DNA of 64,000 nt, taken from NCBI RefSeq assembly GCF_000725625.1, contig NZ_JOHS01000025.1, forward strand, positions 1 to 64,000, in the 5' to 3' direction. This stretch comes from Streptomyces sp. NRRL F-6676 (GTDB lineage Bacteria; Actinomycetota; Actinomycetes; Streptomycetales; Streptomycetaceae). The position numbers and the translations under genes were made by a program. The notes under the pieces are model-generated. The model saw only the letters and a program-made list of their open reading frames with translations. It had not been told where the DNA came from and ran no database searches. Shown here in pieces: positions 7,747-15,847 of the stretch; position 1 is the stretch's first letter; each line of letters starts with the position of its first letter.

Positions 7747-9375
7747 ATGAGCAGCACCCGCTCCGCTCCCGGCCCGCTCCGCTGGGAGGAACTGGTGACG
7801 GCGGCCCTGCTGGGCACCGACCGCCGGACGCCGCCGGGGCTGCCGCCCGGCCGCGAGGCACCGGCGGCCCTGCTGGACGCCGCGGCCGTGGCGACCGTAC
7901 GGCGGCGGGCCGGGCTGCGCGCCGCGCCCGCCGCCGCCCGGCCGGCGCCCGCCGAGCCCGACCCGCGCCCCCCGCTGCCGCCCGCGGCGGCGCGCCGGCT
8001 GGCGGCGCTGCTGACGGACCGGCCCGGGACGGCGGGCGGTCGTCGGGGAGCGGCGCCGGATCTGAGGGAGCTGCTCCCGCAGTGGCTGTCGCTGGCGAAC
8101 GAGCGGGGTTTCGCGGCGCCGCCCGAAGCGCTGCCGGCGCTGCTGGACGCGGCGCGGGGGCGTACGGACCTGCGCCCGGCGGCACTCGCCTTCGCGGGAC
8201 CGCGGGCGCTGTGGCTGGCCCGGCTCAACCCGGACTGGCGGTTCGCCCTGCGGGCCGCGCCGGGCGGCGGTGCGGAACTGCCGTCGGCCGAGGAGTCCGA
8301 CCGGGTGCGGGAGCTGTGGCAGAAGGGCCTGTTCGCCGAGCGTGTGGCACTGCTCACGGCGCTCAGGGCTCGCACGCCCGCCGCCGGCCGTGCGCTGCTG
8401 TCGACGACGTGGCCGACGGAGCGGGCCGAGGACCGGCTGATGTTCCTCGACTCGCTGCGGACGGGGCTCGGACCCGAGGACGAGCCGTTCCTGGAGCAGG
8501 CCCTCGCCGACCGCAGTCGCAACGTACGGGCCACGGCGGCGGAGTTGCTGTCGGCGCTGCCGGGGTCGGCACTGGCCGCGCGCATGGGCCGGCGGGCGGC
8601 CACGTGCGTGGCGGTCGACGTGACCGGCCGGGTGCCGACGCTGGTGGTGGAGGCCCCGCACGAGTGCGACGCGGGCATGGAGCGCGACGGAGTGGTGGCC
8701 CAGCCGCCGGCCGGGCGCGGCGAACGCTCCTGGTGGCTGGGCCAGTTGCTGGACGCCGCACCGCTCGCGACCTGGCCGGCCCGGTTCGGGGGCCGTACAC
8801 CGGAGGAGATCGTCGCCCTGCCCGTGGCCGACGACTGGCAGGGCGAGCTGCACGCGGCGTGGTGCCGGGCGGCGGTACGGCAGCGGGACCCCGGGTGGGC
8901 GCGGGCGCTCCTCGGCATACCGTCCGCGCCGGAGGCCGGGGGCCCGGGCGCGGTGTCCCTGGCGGAACGGGCGAAGCTCCTCGGCACGCTCGGGGCGGCG
9001 GAGCGGGCGGCGTGGGTGGCCGGGTTCATCGGAACGCACGGGCTGTCGGAGGCGTTCCAGCTCCTCGGCGTGTGCGCGGTCCCGTGGGCGGAGGAACTGG
9101 GAGGGGCGGTGGTGGACGCGCTCAACATCGCACGGGATGCCGGGAGTTACCCGTGGAGCTTCAGCGGGGTGATGGGCCTGGCGGAACGCTGCCTGGCTCC
9201 TGCGGAGGCGAACCGGCTGGAGTCGCTCACCGCGACCCCCGACGAGACGGAGGGCTCGGCGCCGGGGGCGGGGGGCTACTGGGCGGAGGCGTTCCAACGC
9301 CTGACGGCAACGTTGCGACTACGCGCGACGATGGCCGACGAACTGACCCCTCCGCCGGCACGGACCGGCCACTGA
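7747..9375 (+). CDS. DUF5691 family protein
   Basis: A 542-residue protein of the family I know as DUF5691, found next to SWIM and MoxR genes in actinomycetes. It opens with RWEELVTAALLGTDRRTPP, typical of the family. It is Leu/Ala/Arg-rich throughout with HEAT-like helical pairs, for example the stretch ending LEQALADRSRNVRATAAELL around residue 260. No catalytic motif is visible. ATG 7747 has GGAAGGA six bases upstream. It follows the SWIM-like gene by 70 bases in the same orientation and is probably co-transcribed from the promoter at 6240-6262. A scaffolding role beside the MoxR/VWA machine is inference. Confidence 0.85.
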   Translation: MSSTRSAPGPLRWEELVTAALLGTDRRTPPGLPPGREAPAALLDAAAVATVRRRAGLRAAPAAARPAPAEPDPRPPLPPAAARRLAALLTDRPGTAGGRRGAAPDLRELLPQWLSLANERGFAAPPEALPALLDAARGRTDLRPAALAFAGPRALWLARLNPDWRFALRAAPGGGAELPSAEESDRVRELWQKGLFAERVALLTALRARTPAAGRALLSTTWPTERAEDRLMFLDSLRTGLGPEDEPFLEQALADRSRNVRATAAELLSALPGSALAARMGRRAATCVAVDVTGRVPTLVVEAPHECDAGMERDGVVAQPPAGRGERSWWLGQLLDAAPLATWPARFGGRTPEEIVALPVADDWQGELHAAWCRAAVRQRDPGWARALLGIPSAPEAGGPGAVSLAERAKLLGTLGAAERAAWVAGFIGTHGLSEAFQLLGVCAVPWAEELGGAVVDALNIARDAGSYPWSFSGVMGLAERCLAPAEANRLESLTATPDETEGSAPGAGGYWAEAFQRLTATLRLRATMADELTPPPARTGH

Positions 9376-9798
9376 CTTCCGGTTGCGCGAGAGGGGGTGA
9401 GGGCGAAGTCGTACGGCGAGTGCGGCCCCGTGGCGGCGGGTCGCGCAGTTCCCCGCGCCCCTGAAGGGGGTGGCCGAGCCGCGTGTTCGGGTGCGGGTGA
9501 ATCGTGGTTGCCCGCGCAGTTCCCCGCGCCCCTGGGTTGGCCGGGCGATCCGGGGATGCGGGGGCGCAGCCCCAGGCGTTTTCGGGGGTCCAGGGGGCGG
9601 AGCTCCCTTGGGGTGGGGGCGGAGCGCCGTGGCTGCTCCGGGGGCGGAGCCCCTCACGTCTTTCGGGGGGTGCAGGGGGCGGAGCCCCCGCGTCCCACCC
9701 ACCTCCGGGGTCGAAGGGGCGGAGCCCCTGGAGGGCGGGAAGGGCAGGGGCGGCGGGGGCGAAAAAACCACCGCCGTCACACGCCCCGCACCCCCGCC
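9376..9798. repeat. Convergent intergenic region with Streptomyces-type GC repeats
   Basis: 423 bases between two convergent stops. GCGCAGTTCCCCGCGCCCCTG occurs exactly at 9443-9463 and 9514-9534 (the first 20 bases are shown plus one G). At least five palindromic blocks of the GGGGCGGAGCCCC type follow between about 9575 and 9735. Such short families are common between Streptomyces genes. They can fold and may act as bidirectional terminators. No gene seen. Confidence 0.7.
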
Positions 9799-10215
9799 CT
9801 ACGCCCCCGCCGGCTGCCGCACATTCCCCCGCACCCACTCCACGATCGACGCCGTCGTCGCCCCCGGCGTGAAGATCTCCGCAACCCCCTTCTCCTTCAA
9901 CGGCACGATGTCCGCCTCCGGAATGATCCCGCCCCCGAACACCTTGATGTCCTCCGCGTCCCGCTCCTTCAACAGCTCGATCACCGCCGCGAAGAGCGTG
10001 TTGTGCGCCCCGGACAGAATCGACAGCCCGATCGCGTCGGCGTCCTCCTGGATCGCCGTGTCGACGATCTGCTCCGGCGTCTGGTGGAGCCCGGTGTAGA
10101 TGACCTCCATCCCCGCGTCCCGAAGCGCCCGCGCGATCACCTTGGCCCCGCGATCGTGACCGTCGAGCCCCGGCTTGGCCACCACCACACGGATCGGTCC
10201 CGCTGCCACACCCAC
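9799..10215 (-). CDS. icmB: Cobalamin-binding small subunit, isobutyryl-CoA mutase type
   Basis: A 138-residue B12-binding domain. DGHDRG (the DxHxxG motif whose His ligates cobalt), GLSILSGAH and VFGGGIIP give the Rossmann-like cobalamin fold. The length fits a stand-alone small subunit such as IcmB, which pairs with a separate large subunit to interconvert isobutyryl-CoA and butyryl-CoA. From memory IcmB is SCO4800, which suits the synteny. GTG 10215 is preferred because GGAGGGAGT sits just upstream; an ATG at 10227 would put that ribosome site inside the gene. The large subunit is not in this window. A related methylmalonyl-CoA-type mutase cannot be excluded. Confidence 0.85.
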   Translation of the reverse strand: MGVAAGPIRVVVAKPGLDGHDRGAKVIARALRDAGMEVIYTGLHQTPEQIVDTAIQEDADAIGLSILSGAHNTLFAAVIELLKERDAEDIKVFGGGIIPEADIVPLKEKGVAEIFTPGATTASIVEWVRGNVRQPAGA

Positions 10216-10731
10216 CACTCCCTCCATGACGACAAGCGACTACCAGCGACGACTGCCCGACGTCGAACAACCTCCCGAACGAGGCCGGCCGACGCCCGAA
10301 CGACGTCCAAACGAAGTGAACGAACGTTATCTACAGCATCCCGCAACCAGCCGATCCCCGCCGCACACAGAGGGGGAAATCACACGGCGGGACACACCTT
10401 CACCCTCCCCCACCCCGCCAGCCCCGTTTCCCCCGCCGGCCACGCGCACCCGCACCCGCGCGAACACGGCTCGCCCACCCACGCGAGCCCCGCCCATGTA
10501 AGCCCCGCCCAGCCAGTCGGCCCCTGACCGACGCACCGCGCACCACGACCGCCACACTCGAACGCGCCTCGAACATAAGGCCAAGGCCGTGTCCAACGCC
10601 CCCCGAAAGACGGTCGAATGCCCGTTTCCCCCGGGGGCGAAACCCGCAGAAGATTGTCGCGCCCGCATACCGCCGGGTACAGTCGCCGCACTGCTCTGCC
10701 AGCCCCTGTTGTCGAGGCGAAAGAGAAGTTG
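10216..10731. other. Divergent intergenic region, icmB / M23 peptidase
   Basis: 516 bases without a gene. The icmB side holds several GTTCG/CGAAC blocks (about 10260-10335) that could be regulator sites. The M23 side has the promoter listed separately. The ORF starting at ATG 10618 is excluded as the M23 start because it lies upstream of that promoter. Confidence 0.5.
10654..10683 (+). promoter_or_regulatory. Vegetative-type promoter for the M23 peptidase gene
   Basis: TTGTCG (10654-10659), 18 bases, TACAGT (10678-10683) resembles an HrdB-type promoter. Transcription from about 10690 gives a leader of about 42 bases before GTG 10732. Confidence 0.5.
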
Positions 10732-12369
10732 GTGAACGACCGTCACCCGTCGGGGACCACTACCTCCCCGGCCCCGGCTTCCGAAGCGGCCTCGGCGTCC
10801 TACACGCCGTACGGCGGAGAGGAAGCCCGGTACGGCGAGTTCACCCCCTACGGTGATCCCTCCGCCACCGCTTACCCCACCGCGACGACGACGGGACCGA
10901 GCGGCGGACAGCAGTCCGTCCCCTTCGGCAGCGACCCGCTCTTCGGCGACTTCCCCGGCACCGGCGCGTACGGCACCGACCAGTGGGCCGACCCCGGCCA
11001 GACGTACGGCACCGACCTCCACCACCTGCCGCCCTACGATCCGTACGCGGCCCCGCAGCAGTCCCTCTACGACTCCGGCGCCCACGACGCGTCCGCCTGG
11101 ACCGACGGCTACCAGCCCCTGAACGGCATCCCCGCCCAGGGCTCGGCCCCCGAGGCGACCGGGCAGTGGAACGCACAGGCGTGGCAGCAGGCGGAGCAGT
11201 CCGACGGCGCGGGCGCCACCCAGCAGTGGGCGTGGGGCACCCAGACCTTCGACAGCGGCGTGTACGACGCCACGCAGTGGAACGGGGGCGCCGGAACCGG
11301 CGCGCAGGAACAGCACGAGGGCCTCGCACAGGAAAGCGCGTCGGCCGAGGAACCGTTCGGCCGCCAGGCGACCGCCGCCTTCGAGCCGGCGGACTCCTTC
11401 GACCACCCGGCCACCGCGGTCTTCGAGGCGGCCGAGCCGTTCGACCACGCCGCCACCGCCGTCGTCGAACAGGCCGTCCCCTTCGACCAGCAGGCCACCG
11501 CGACGTTCGAGTCGTTCGAGGAGTTCGGGGCGGCCGGGCCGGACGGCGGCGAGGACGTTCCCCCGCTCCTCGACGGCCAGGAGGAGCACGCGTCCGCCCC
11601 GCTCACGCGGACCGCGGCCCGTGCCGCCTCCCGCTCCCGCCGTCGCGCTCCGGCAAAACGTTCCGCGCTGCTCACCGTCGCGGTGCCCTCGGTCTGCGTC
11701 ATCGGGGTCGCCTCCATCGCCGCCGCCACCGTCGACTTCGGCGGGGACGACGGCAAGGAGACGACGGCCGCCGGTTCCTCCGAGGCCACCGCGGTGCAGC
11801 CGGTCGCCGCAAACAACAAGCTGGACACCCAGCTCAAGAGCCTCTCCGCGGGCGCGGACGACTTCGCGGACCGGGCCAGCCGCACCCAGGAGCGCATGGA
11901 CCTCAAGGCCCAGCAGGCGGCCCAGAAGAAGAGGGCGGCGCAGGAGGCGGCCCGCAAGGAGCGGCTGCGCCCCAAGTTCGTCCTCCCGGTCACGCAGAAG
12001 GGGCTCAGCGCCTACTTCGGCCAGGCCGGCGTCAACTGGATGTCCGTACACACGGGCATCGACTTCCCGGTGTCGTTCGGCACCACGGTGATGGCGGCGA
12101 CGGACGGCACCGTGCGCACGCAGTGGAACAGCGCGTACGGCAACATGGCGATCGTCACCGCGAAGGACGGCACGGAGACGTGGTACTGCCACCTCTCCAG
12201 CTACCGCGTCGCCTCCGGTACGACCGTGAAGGCCGGCCAGCCGATCGCGTACTCCGGCAGCTCGGGCAACTCCACCGGCCCGCACCTGCACTTCGAGGTC
12301 CGGCCCGGCGGCGGCTCGGCCATCGACCCGCTGCCGTGGCTGCGCAGCCACGGCCTCAACCCGACGTAG
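10732..12369 (+). CDS. M23 (LytM) family peptidase, membrane-anchored
   Basis: A 545-residue protein with an N-terminal cytoplasmic Tyr/Gln/Ala/Asp-rich region of about 300 residues and a single TM segment (SALLTVAVPSVCVIGVASIA, about 310-330). An Ala/Arg/Gln/Lys coiled-coil stretch and a C-terminal M23 domain follow. The domain keeps HTGIDFP (HxxxD) and HLHFEV (HxH), the zinc ligands and catalytic His, plus the GSSGNSTG loop, so it should be an active peptidoglycan endopeptidase on the outer face. The cytoplasmic part holds 14-residue repeats of the form FDxxATAxxE. GTG 10732 is chosen because the likely promoter excludes ATG 10618. Convergent with pcrA. Confidence 0.88.
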   Translation: MNDRHPSGTTTSPAPASEAASASYTPYGGEEARYGEFTPYGDPSATAYPTATTTGPSGGQQSVPFGSDPLFGDFPGTGAYGTDQWADPGQTYGTDLHHLPPYDPYAAPQQSLYDSGAHDASAWTDGYQPLNGIPAQGSAPEATGQWNAQAWQQAEQSDGAGATQQWAWGTQTFDSGVYDATQWNGGAGTGAQEQHEGLAQESASAEEPFGRQATAAFEPADSFDHPATAVFEAAEPFDHAATAVVEQAVPFDQQATATFESFEEFGAAGPDGGEDVPPLLDGQEEHASAPLTRTAARAASRSRRRAPAKRSALLTVAVPSVCVIGVASIAAATVDFGGDDGKETTAAGSSEATAVQPVAANNKLDTQLKSLSAGADDFADRASRTQERMDLKAQQAAQKKRAAQEAARKERLRPKFVLPVTQKGLSAYFGQAGVNWMSVHTGIDFPVSFGTTVMAATDGTVRTQWNSAYGNMAIVTAKDGTETWYCHLSSYRVASGTTVKAGQPIAYSGSSGNSTGPHLHFEVRPGGGSAIDPLPWLRSHGLNPT

Positions 12370-12458
12370 GCCCCGCCGCCACTCGCCGTGGACCCCGCCG
12401 CCGCGCGACGTAGACCCCGCTGCCACTCGACGTAGACCCCTCCGCCGCGCGAGGCGGC

Positions 12459-12485
12459 CCGGTCCCGCCCTCCCGGGCGGACCGG
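12459..12485. terminator. Shared hairpin between M23 peptidase and pcrA
   Basis: CCGGTCC (12459-12465) pairs with GGACCGG (12479-12485) around a further GC stem, between two convergent stops. Short imperfect GTAGACCCC repeats lie at about 12385-12450 just before it. Confidence 0.5.
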
Positions 12486-12495
12486 ACCGCTCCTG

Positions 12496-15180
12496 CTAGA
12501 GCTTCTCCACCGGCGCGTACCGCAGCAGCAGCCGCTTCGGCTTGGTGTCGCCGAAGTCGATCGTCGCCTCCGCCTTCGCGCCCGCGCCGGAGACCGAGAC
12601 CACCGTGCCGAGGCCGAACTGGTCGTGGGTGACCCGATCGCCGACGGACAGGTCGACGGCCGGCTTCTCCCCCGCGCCGCCCCGGCCGGTCGCGAACCCC
12701 GCGCCCCCCGCCGCCGAGGAACGCGAACGGGACGGGAACGAGGAGGACAGCGACGACGACAGCGAGGCCGCCACGCCCGAGCCGCGCCCCGGCCTGCCGC
12801 CCCCGGCCGGCGCACCGGCCGACCCCGTCCGCTTCCACTCCACGTGCTGGTCGGGGATCTCCTCCAGGAAGCGGGAGGGCGGGTTGTACGACGGCTGTCC
12901 CCACGCACTGCGCAGCGCCGAGCGGGTCAGGTAGAGCCGCTCCCGCGCGCGCGTGATGCCGACGTACGCCAGTCGCCGCTCCTCCTCCAGTTCCTTGGTC
13001 TGTCCGAGCGCACGCATGTGCGGGAAGACGCCGTCCTCCATGCCGGTGAGGAAGACGACCGGGAACTCCAGACCCTTGGCGGTGTGCAGGGTCATCAGGG
13101 TGATGACGCCCGAGCCGTCCTCCTCGTCCGGGATCTGGTCGGAGTCGGCGACCAGGGCGACCTGTTCGAGGAAGTCGGCGAGGGTGCCACCGGGGCCCGC
13201 GCCGGCACCGGCACCGGCATCGGCATCGGCAGCGGCAGCGACGCCTTCGGCGCCCGCGCCCGCGTCCCCGGCATCCGCTGCCGCACCTGCGGCATCCGCT
13301 CCCGCTCCCGCGCCCTCGGCCGCGGTGGCGTCCGGTGCTGCCGCCGCGCCCCCCGCGCCGTTCCCCGCGCCGCGCTCCTGTTCGAACTCCAGGGCGACGG
13401 CGGCGAGTTCCTGGAGGTTCTCGATCCGGGTCTCGTCCTGCGGGTCCGTCGACGCCTGCAACTCGGCGAGATAGCCGGTGCGTTCGAGGATCGCCTCCAG
13501 GACCGTCGCCGGACCCGCCCCGGACTCGACGACCGTCCGCAGTTCCTCCATCAGCACGTTGAACCGCTTGACGGCGTTGGTGGAGCGGGCCGCCATGCCG
13601 TACGCCTCGTCGACGCGCCGCAGCGCCTGCGCGAAGCTGATCCGCTCGCGCTGCGCGAGGGCGTCGATCATCGCCTCGGCGCGCTCGCCGATGCCCCGCT
13701 TGGGCACGTTGAGGATGCGGCGCAGCGGAACGGAGTCCTCCGGGTTGGCGAGGACCCTCAGATAGGCCAGGACGTCCCGGACCTCCTTGCGCTCGTAGAA
13801 GCGGACACCGCCGACGACCTTGTAGGGCAGGCCGACGCGGATGAACACCTCTTCGAAGACACGGGACTGGGCGTTGGTGCGGTAGAAGACGGCGACGTCG
13901 CCCGCCTTGGCCTCGCCCGCGTCCGTGAGGCGGTCTATCTCGTCGGCGACGAACTGGGCCTCGTCGTGCTCGGTGTCGGCGACGTAACCGGTGATCCGCG
14001 CGCCCGTGCCCGCGTTGGTCCACAGGTTCTTGGGGCGGCGGGACTCGTTGCGTTCGATGACCGCGTTGGCGGCGGAGAGGATCGTCTGCGTGGAGCGGTA
14101 GTTCTGCTCCAGCAGGATCGTCGTCGCGTCCGGGTAGTCCTCCTCGAACTGGAGGATGTTGCGGATGGTCGCACCGCGGAAGGCGTAGATCGACTGGTCG
14201 GCGTCGCCGACGACGCACAGTTCGGCGGGCGGCACCTGGGCCTCCGGCGGGACGTCGACCGGCTGTTCGAAGGTGCCGACCAGTTCGCGGACGAGGGCGT
14301 ACTGGGCGTGGTTGGTGTCCTGGTACTCGTCGACCAGGACGTGCCGGAAGCGGCGGCGGTAGTGCTCGGCGACGTCCGGGAAGACGCGCAGCATGTTGAC
14401 CGTCGTCATGATCAGGTCGTCGAAGTCGAGCGCGTTGGCCTCGCGCAGCCGCGACTGGTACATGGCGTAGGCCTGGGCGAGGGTCTTCTCGAAGCCGTCG
14501 GCGGCCTGGGCGGCGAAGTCCTCCTCGTCGATCAGCTCGTTCTTCAGGTTGCTGATCTTGGCGCTGAAGGACTTCGGCGGGAAGCGCTTGGGGTCGAGGT
14601 CCAGGTCGCGACAGACGAGGGCCATCAGGCGCTTGGAGTCGGCGGCGTCGTAGATCGAGAAGGACGAGGTGAAGCCGAGCCGCTTGCTCTCGCGGCGCAG
14701 GATGCGGACGCAGGCGCTGTGGAACGTCATCACCCACATCGCGTGCGCGCGCGGGCCGACGAGCTGTTCGACGCGCTCCTTCATCTCGCCCGCGGCCTTG
14801 TTGGTGAACGTGATCGCGAGGATCTGACCTGGGTGGACGCTCCGCTCGGCCAGCAGATGGGCGATGCGGTGGGTGAGCACGCGGGTCTTGCCGGAGCCGG
14901 CGCCGGCGACGATGAGCAGGGGGGAGCCGGCGTGCACGACGGCCGCGCGCTGGTTCTCGTTCAGCCCGTCGAGCAGCGCGGCCGCGTCGAGGGCGGGGCG
15001 GGGGGCGCCGTTGCGGTAGTACGAGTCCCGGTCCGGAGGCGTGTCGAACTTCCCGCCGAACAGATCGTCCGGAACCTGCTCCGGAGCGTGCTCGTCCTCG
15101 GGCGGTGGCGGGGGTTCCTCCTCGTGGGCCCGCGGGGCCTGGAGGTCCGCCAGGAAGCTGTCGTCAAAGAGGCTGCTCAT
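12496..15180 (-). CDS. pcrA: UvrD/PcrA-type superfamily 1 DNA helicase
   Basis: An 894-residue helicase. Motif I is AGAGSGKT at about 102-109. TFTNKAAGEMKER (Ia), VDEYQDTNHAQ (II), VGDADQSIYAFRGA (III), NYRST (IV), TLHTAKGLEFPVV (V) and YVGITRARERLY (VI) are all intact. PcrA unwinds DNA 3'-5' in excision repair and removes RecA or stalled RNA polymerase. An Ala/Gly/Asp-rich stretch of about 65 residues lies before motif V (around nucleotides 13180-13375), longer than I expect for PcrA. ATG 15180 follows a damage-type promoter by so few bases that the transcript should be nearly leaderless. Similar Streptomyces proteins are annotated PcrA or UvrD2-like; the helicase family is certain. Confidence 0.95.
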   Translation of the reverse strand: MSSLFDDSFLADLQAPRAHEEEPPPPPEDEHAPEQVPDDLFGGKFDTPPDRDSYYRNGAPRPALDAAALLDGLNENQRAAVVHAGSPLLIVAGAGSGKTRVLTHRIAHLLAERSVHPGQILAITFTNKAAGEMKERVEQLVGPRAHAMWVMTFHSACVRILRRESKRLGFTSSFSIYDAADSKRLMALVCRDLDLDPKRFPPKSFSAKISNLKNELIDEEDFAAQAADGFEKTLAQAYAMYQSRLREANALDFDDLIMTTVNMLRVFPDVAEHYRRRFRHVLVDEYQDTNHAQYALVRELVGTFEQPVDVPPEAQVPPAELCVVGDADQSIYAFRGATIRNILQFEEDYPDATTILLEQNYRSTQTILSAANAVIERNESRRPKNLWTNAGTGARITGYVADTEHDEAQFVADEIDRLTDAGEAKAGDVAVFYRTNAQSRVFEEVFIRVGLPYKVVGGVRFYERKEVRDVLAYLRVLANPEDSVPLRRILNVPKRGIGERAEAMIDALAQRERISFAQALRRVDEAYGMAARSTNAVKRFNVLMEELRTVVESGAGPATVLEAILERTGYLAELQASTDPQDETRIENLQELAAVALEFEQERGAGNGAGGAAAAPDATAAEGAGAGADAAGAAADAGDAGAGAEGVAAAADADAGAGAGAGPGGTLADFLEQVALVADSDQIPDEEDGSGVITLMTLHTAKGLEFPVVFLTGMEDGVFPHMRALGQTKELEEERRLAYVGITRARERLYLTRSALRSAWGQPSYNPPSRFLEEIPDQHVEWKRTGSAGAPAGGGRPGRGSGVAASLSSSLSSSFPSRSRSSAAGGAGFATGRGGAGEKPAVDLSVGDRVTHDQFGLGTVVSVSGAGAKAEATIDFGDTKPKRLLLRYAPVEKL

Positions 15181-15189
15181 CGCTCTCCG

Positions 15190-15212
15190 AGTCTAGGGCG
15201 CCCCACCGACAA
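15190..15212 (-). promoter_or_regulatory. RecA-independent (PafBC-like) promoter for pcrA
   Basis: On the minus strand TTGTCGGTG (15212 to 15204), exactly eight bases, then TAGACT (15195 to 15190) fits TTGTCRGTG-N8-TANNNT completely. The expected start at about 15183 is only about 3 bases from ATG 15180. Confidence 0.72.
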
Positions 15213-15236
15213 CCGGCCGCCCCCTCGGAAACTCCG

Positions 15237-15340
15237 GGCGGTACGCGGGGCGGCCGGGGCGGTACGCGGGGCGATTCTCGGCGGCACGCGGGGCGGAACG
15301 CGGCGGTACACGGGGCGGTCCTCGGCAGTACGCGGGGCGC
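15237..15340. repeat. Imperfect tandem repeats, core CGGTACGCGGGGCG
   Basis: About six degenerate copies of a 14-20 base unit built on GGTACGCGGGGCG lie directly behind the pcrA promoter. No coding function seen. Confidence 0.65.
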
Positions 15341-15553
15341 CTGGGCCTCCCGCGTGACGAAGCTCTCAGCCGCGGCGGCGGATCCGCCGTACCGGCGGGG
15401 ACCCGGCGGCACGGCCGGGCGCCGGAGCGGCGTTCCCGGCACGATCACCGCTGGTGGCCGCGCGGCGAGGCGGAAACGGGCCGGTGGACGGGCCAACTGG
15501 CGGAACGATTCCGCCGGTTGGTCCGGACCGCTCCGGCAACCGAATCCCCACGC

Positions 15554-15596
15554 GAAGGTCACAAAAATGTATCGGACATAACGCACTTCGACCTTC
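15554..15596. promoter_or_regulatory. Inverted repeat upstream of the riboswitch gene
   Basis: GAAGGTC (15554-15560) and GACCTTC (15590-15596) flank an unusually A/T-rich stretch (ACAAAAATGTATC). A TACGGT at about 15616-15621 could be the -10 for the riboswitch transcript. It may be a regulator site; identity unknown. Confidence 0.4.
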
Positions 15597-15659
15597 ACAC
15601 GAGGGACACAAGTTGGCTACGGTGCCGACAGGCCGCTCGACGCAACCGGCGAACGTCGC

Positions 15660-15830
15660 CGGGCCGCGCGGCCTCCGCCGAGTCCGGCCCGCCCCCACGG
15701 CCGACCGGAGCCGGGGACCCAACCGAGACCTGGGGTGAATCGGCCCAACCGCCCCGCGCGCACGGGCCGTAGGGCAGTCCTTCCGGAACCATCCGCCCGA
15801 ATCCGACAGCTAACCCGGTAGGCGGAGTAC
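15660..15830 (+). promoter_or_regulatory. ydaO-type cyclic di-AMP riboswitch
   Basis: Sequence features of the ydaO/yuaA class: CCGGGGACCCAA (15711-15722), GGGGTGAATC (15732-15741), CCGAATCCGACAGCTAACC (15797-15815) then GGTAGGCGGAG. A closing helix forms between CTCCGCC (15673-15679) and GGCGGAG (15821-15827). The ribosome site GGAAGGAG follows at once (15831-15838). In Streptomyces this class sits upstream of wall-lytic enzyme genes and binds c-di-AMP, usually turning expression off. The gene it precedes here is an NlpC/P60 protein, as expected. Confidence 0.87.
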
Positions 15831-15847
15831 GGAAGGAGTCGCCTCTC

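Noticed and set aside
10653..10685. TTGTCGCGC upstream of the M23 gene as a damage promoter
   Set aside because: Only TTGTCG matches; the GTG part is missing and the -10 spacing is 18, not 8.
10618..10732. ATG 10618 as start of the M23 gene
   Set aside because: It lies upstream of the probable promoter (TTGTCG-N18-TACAGT).
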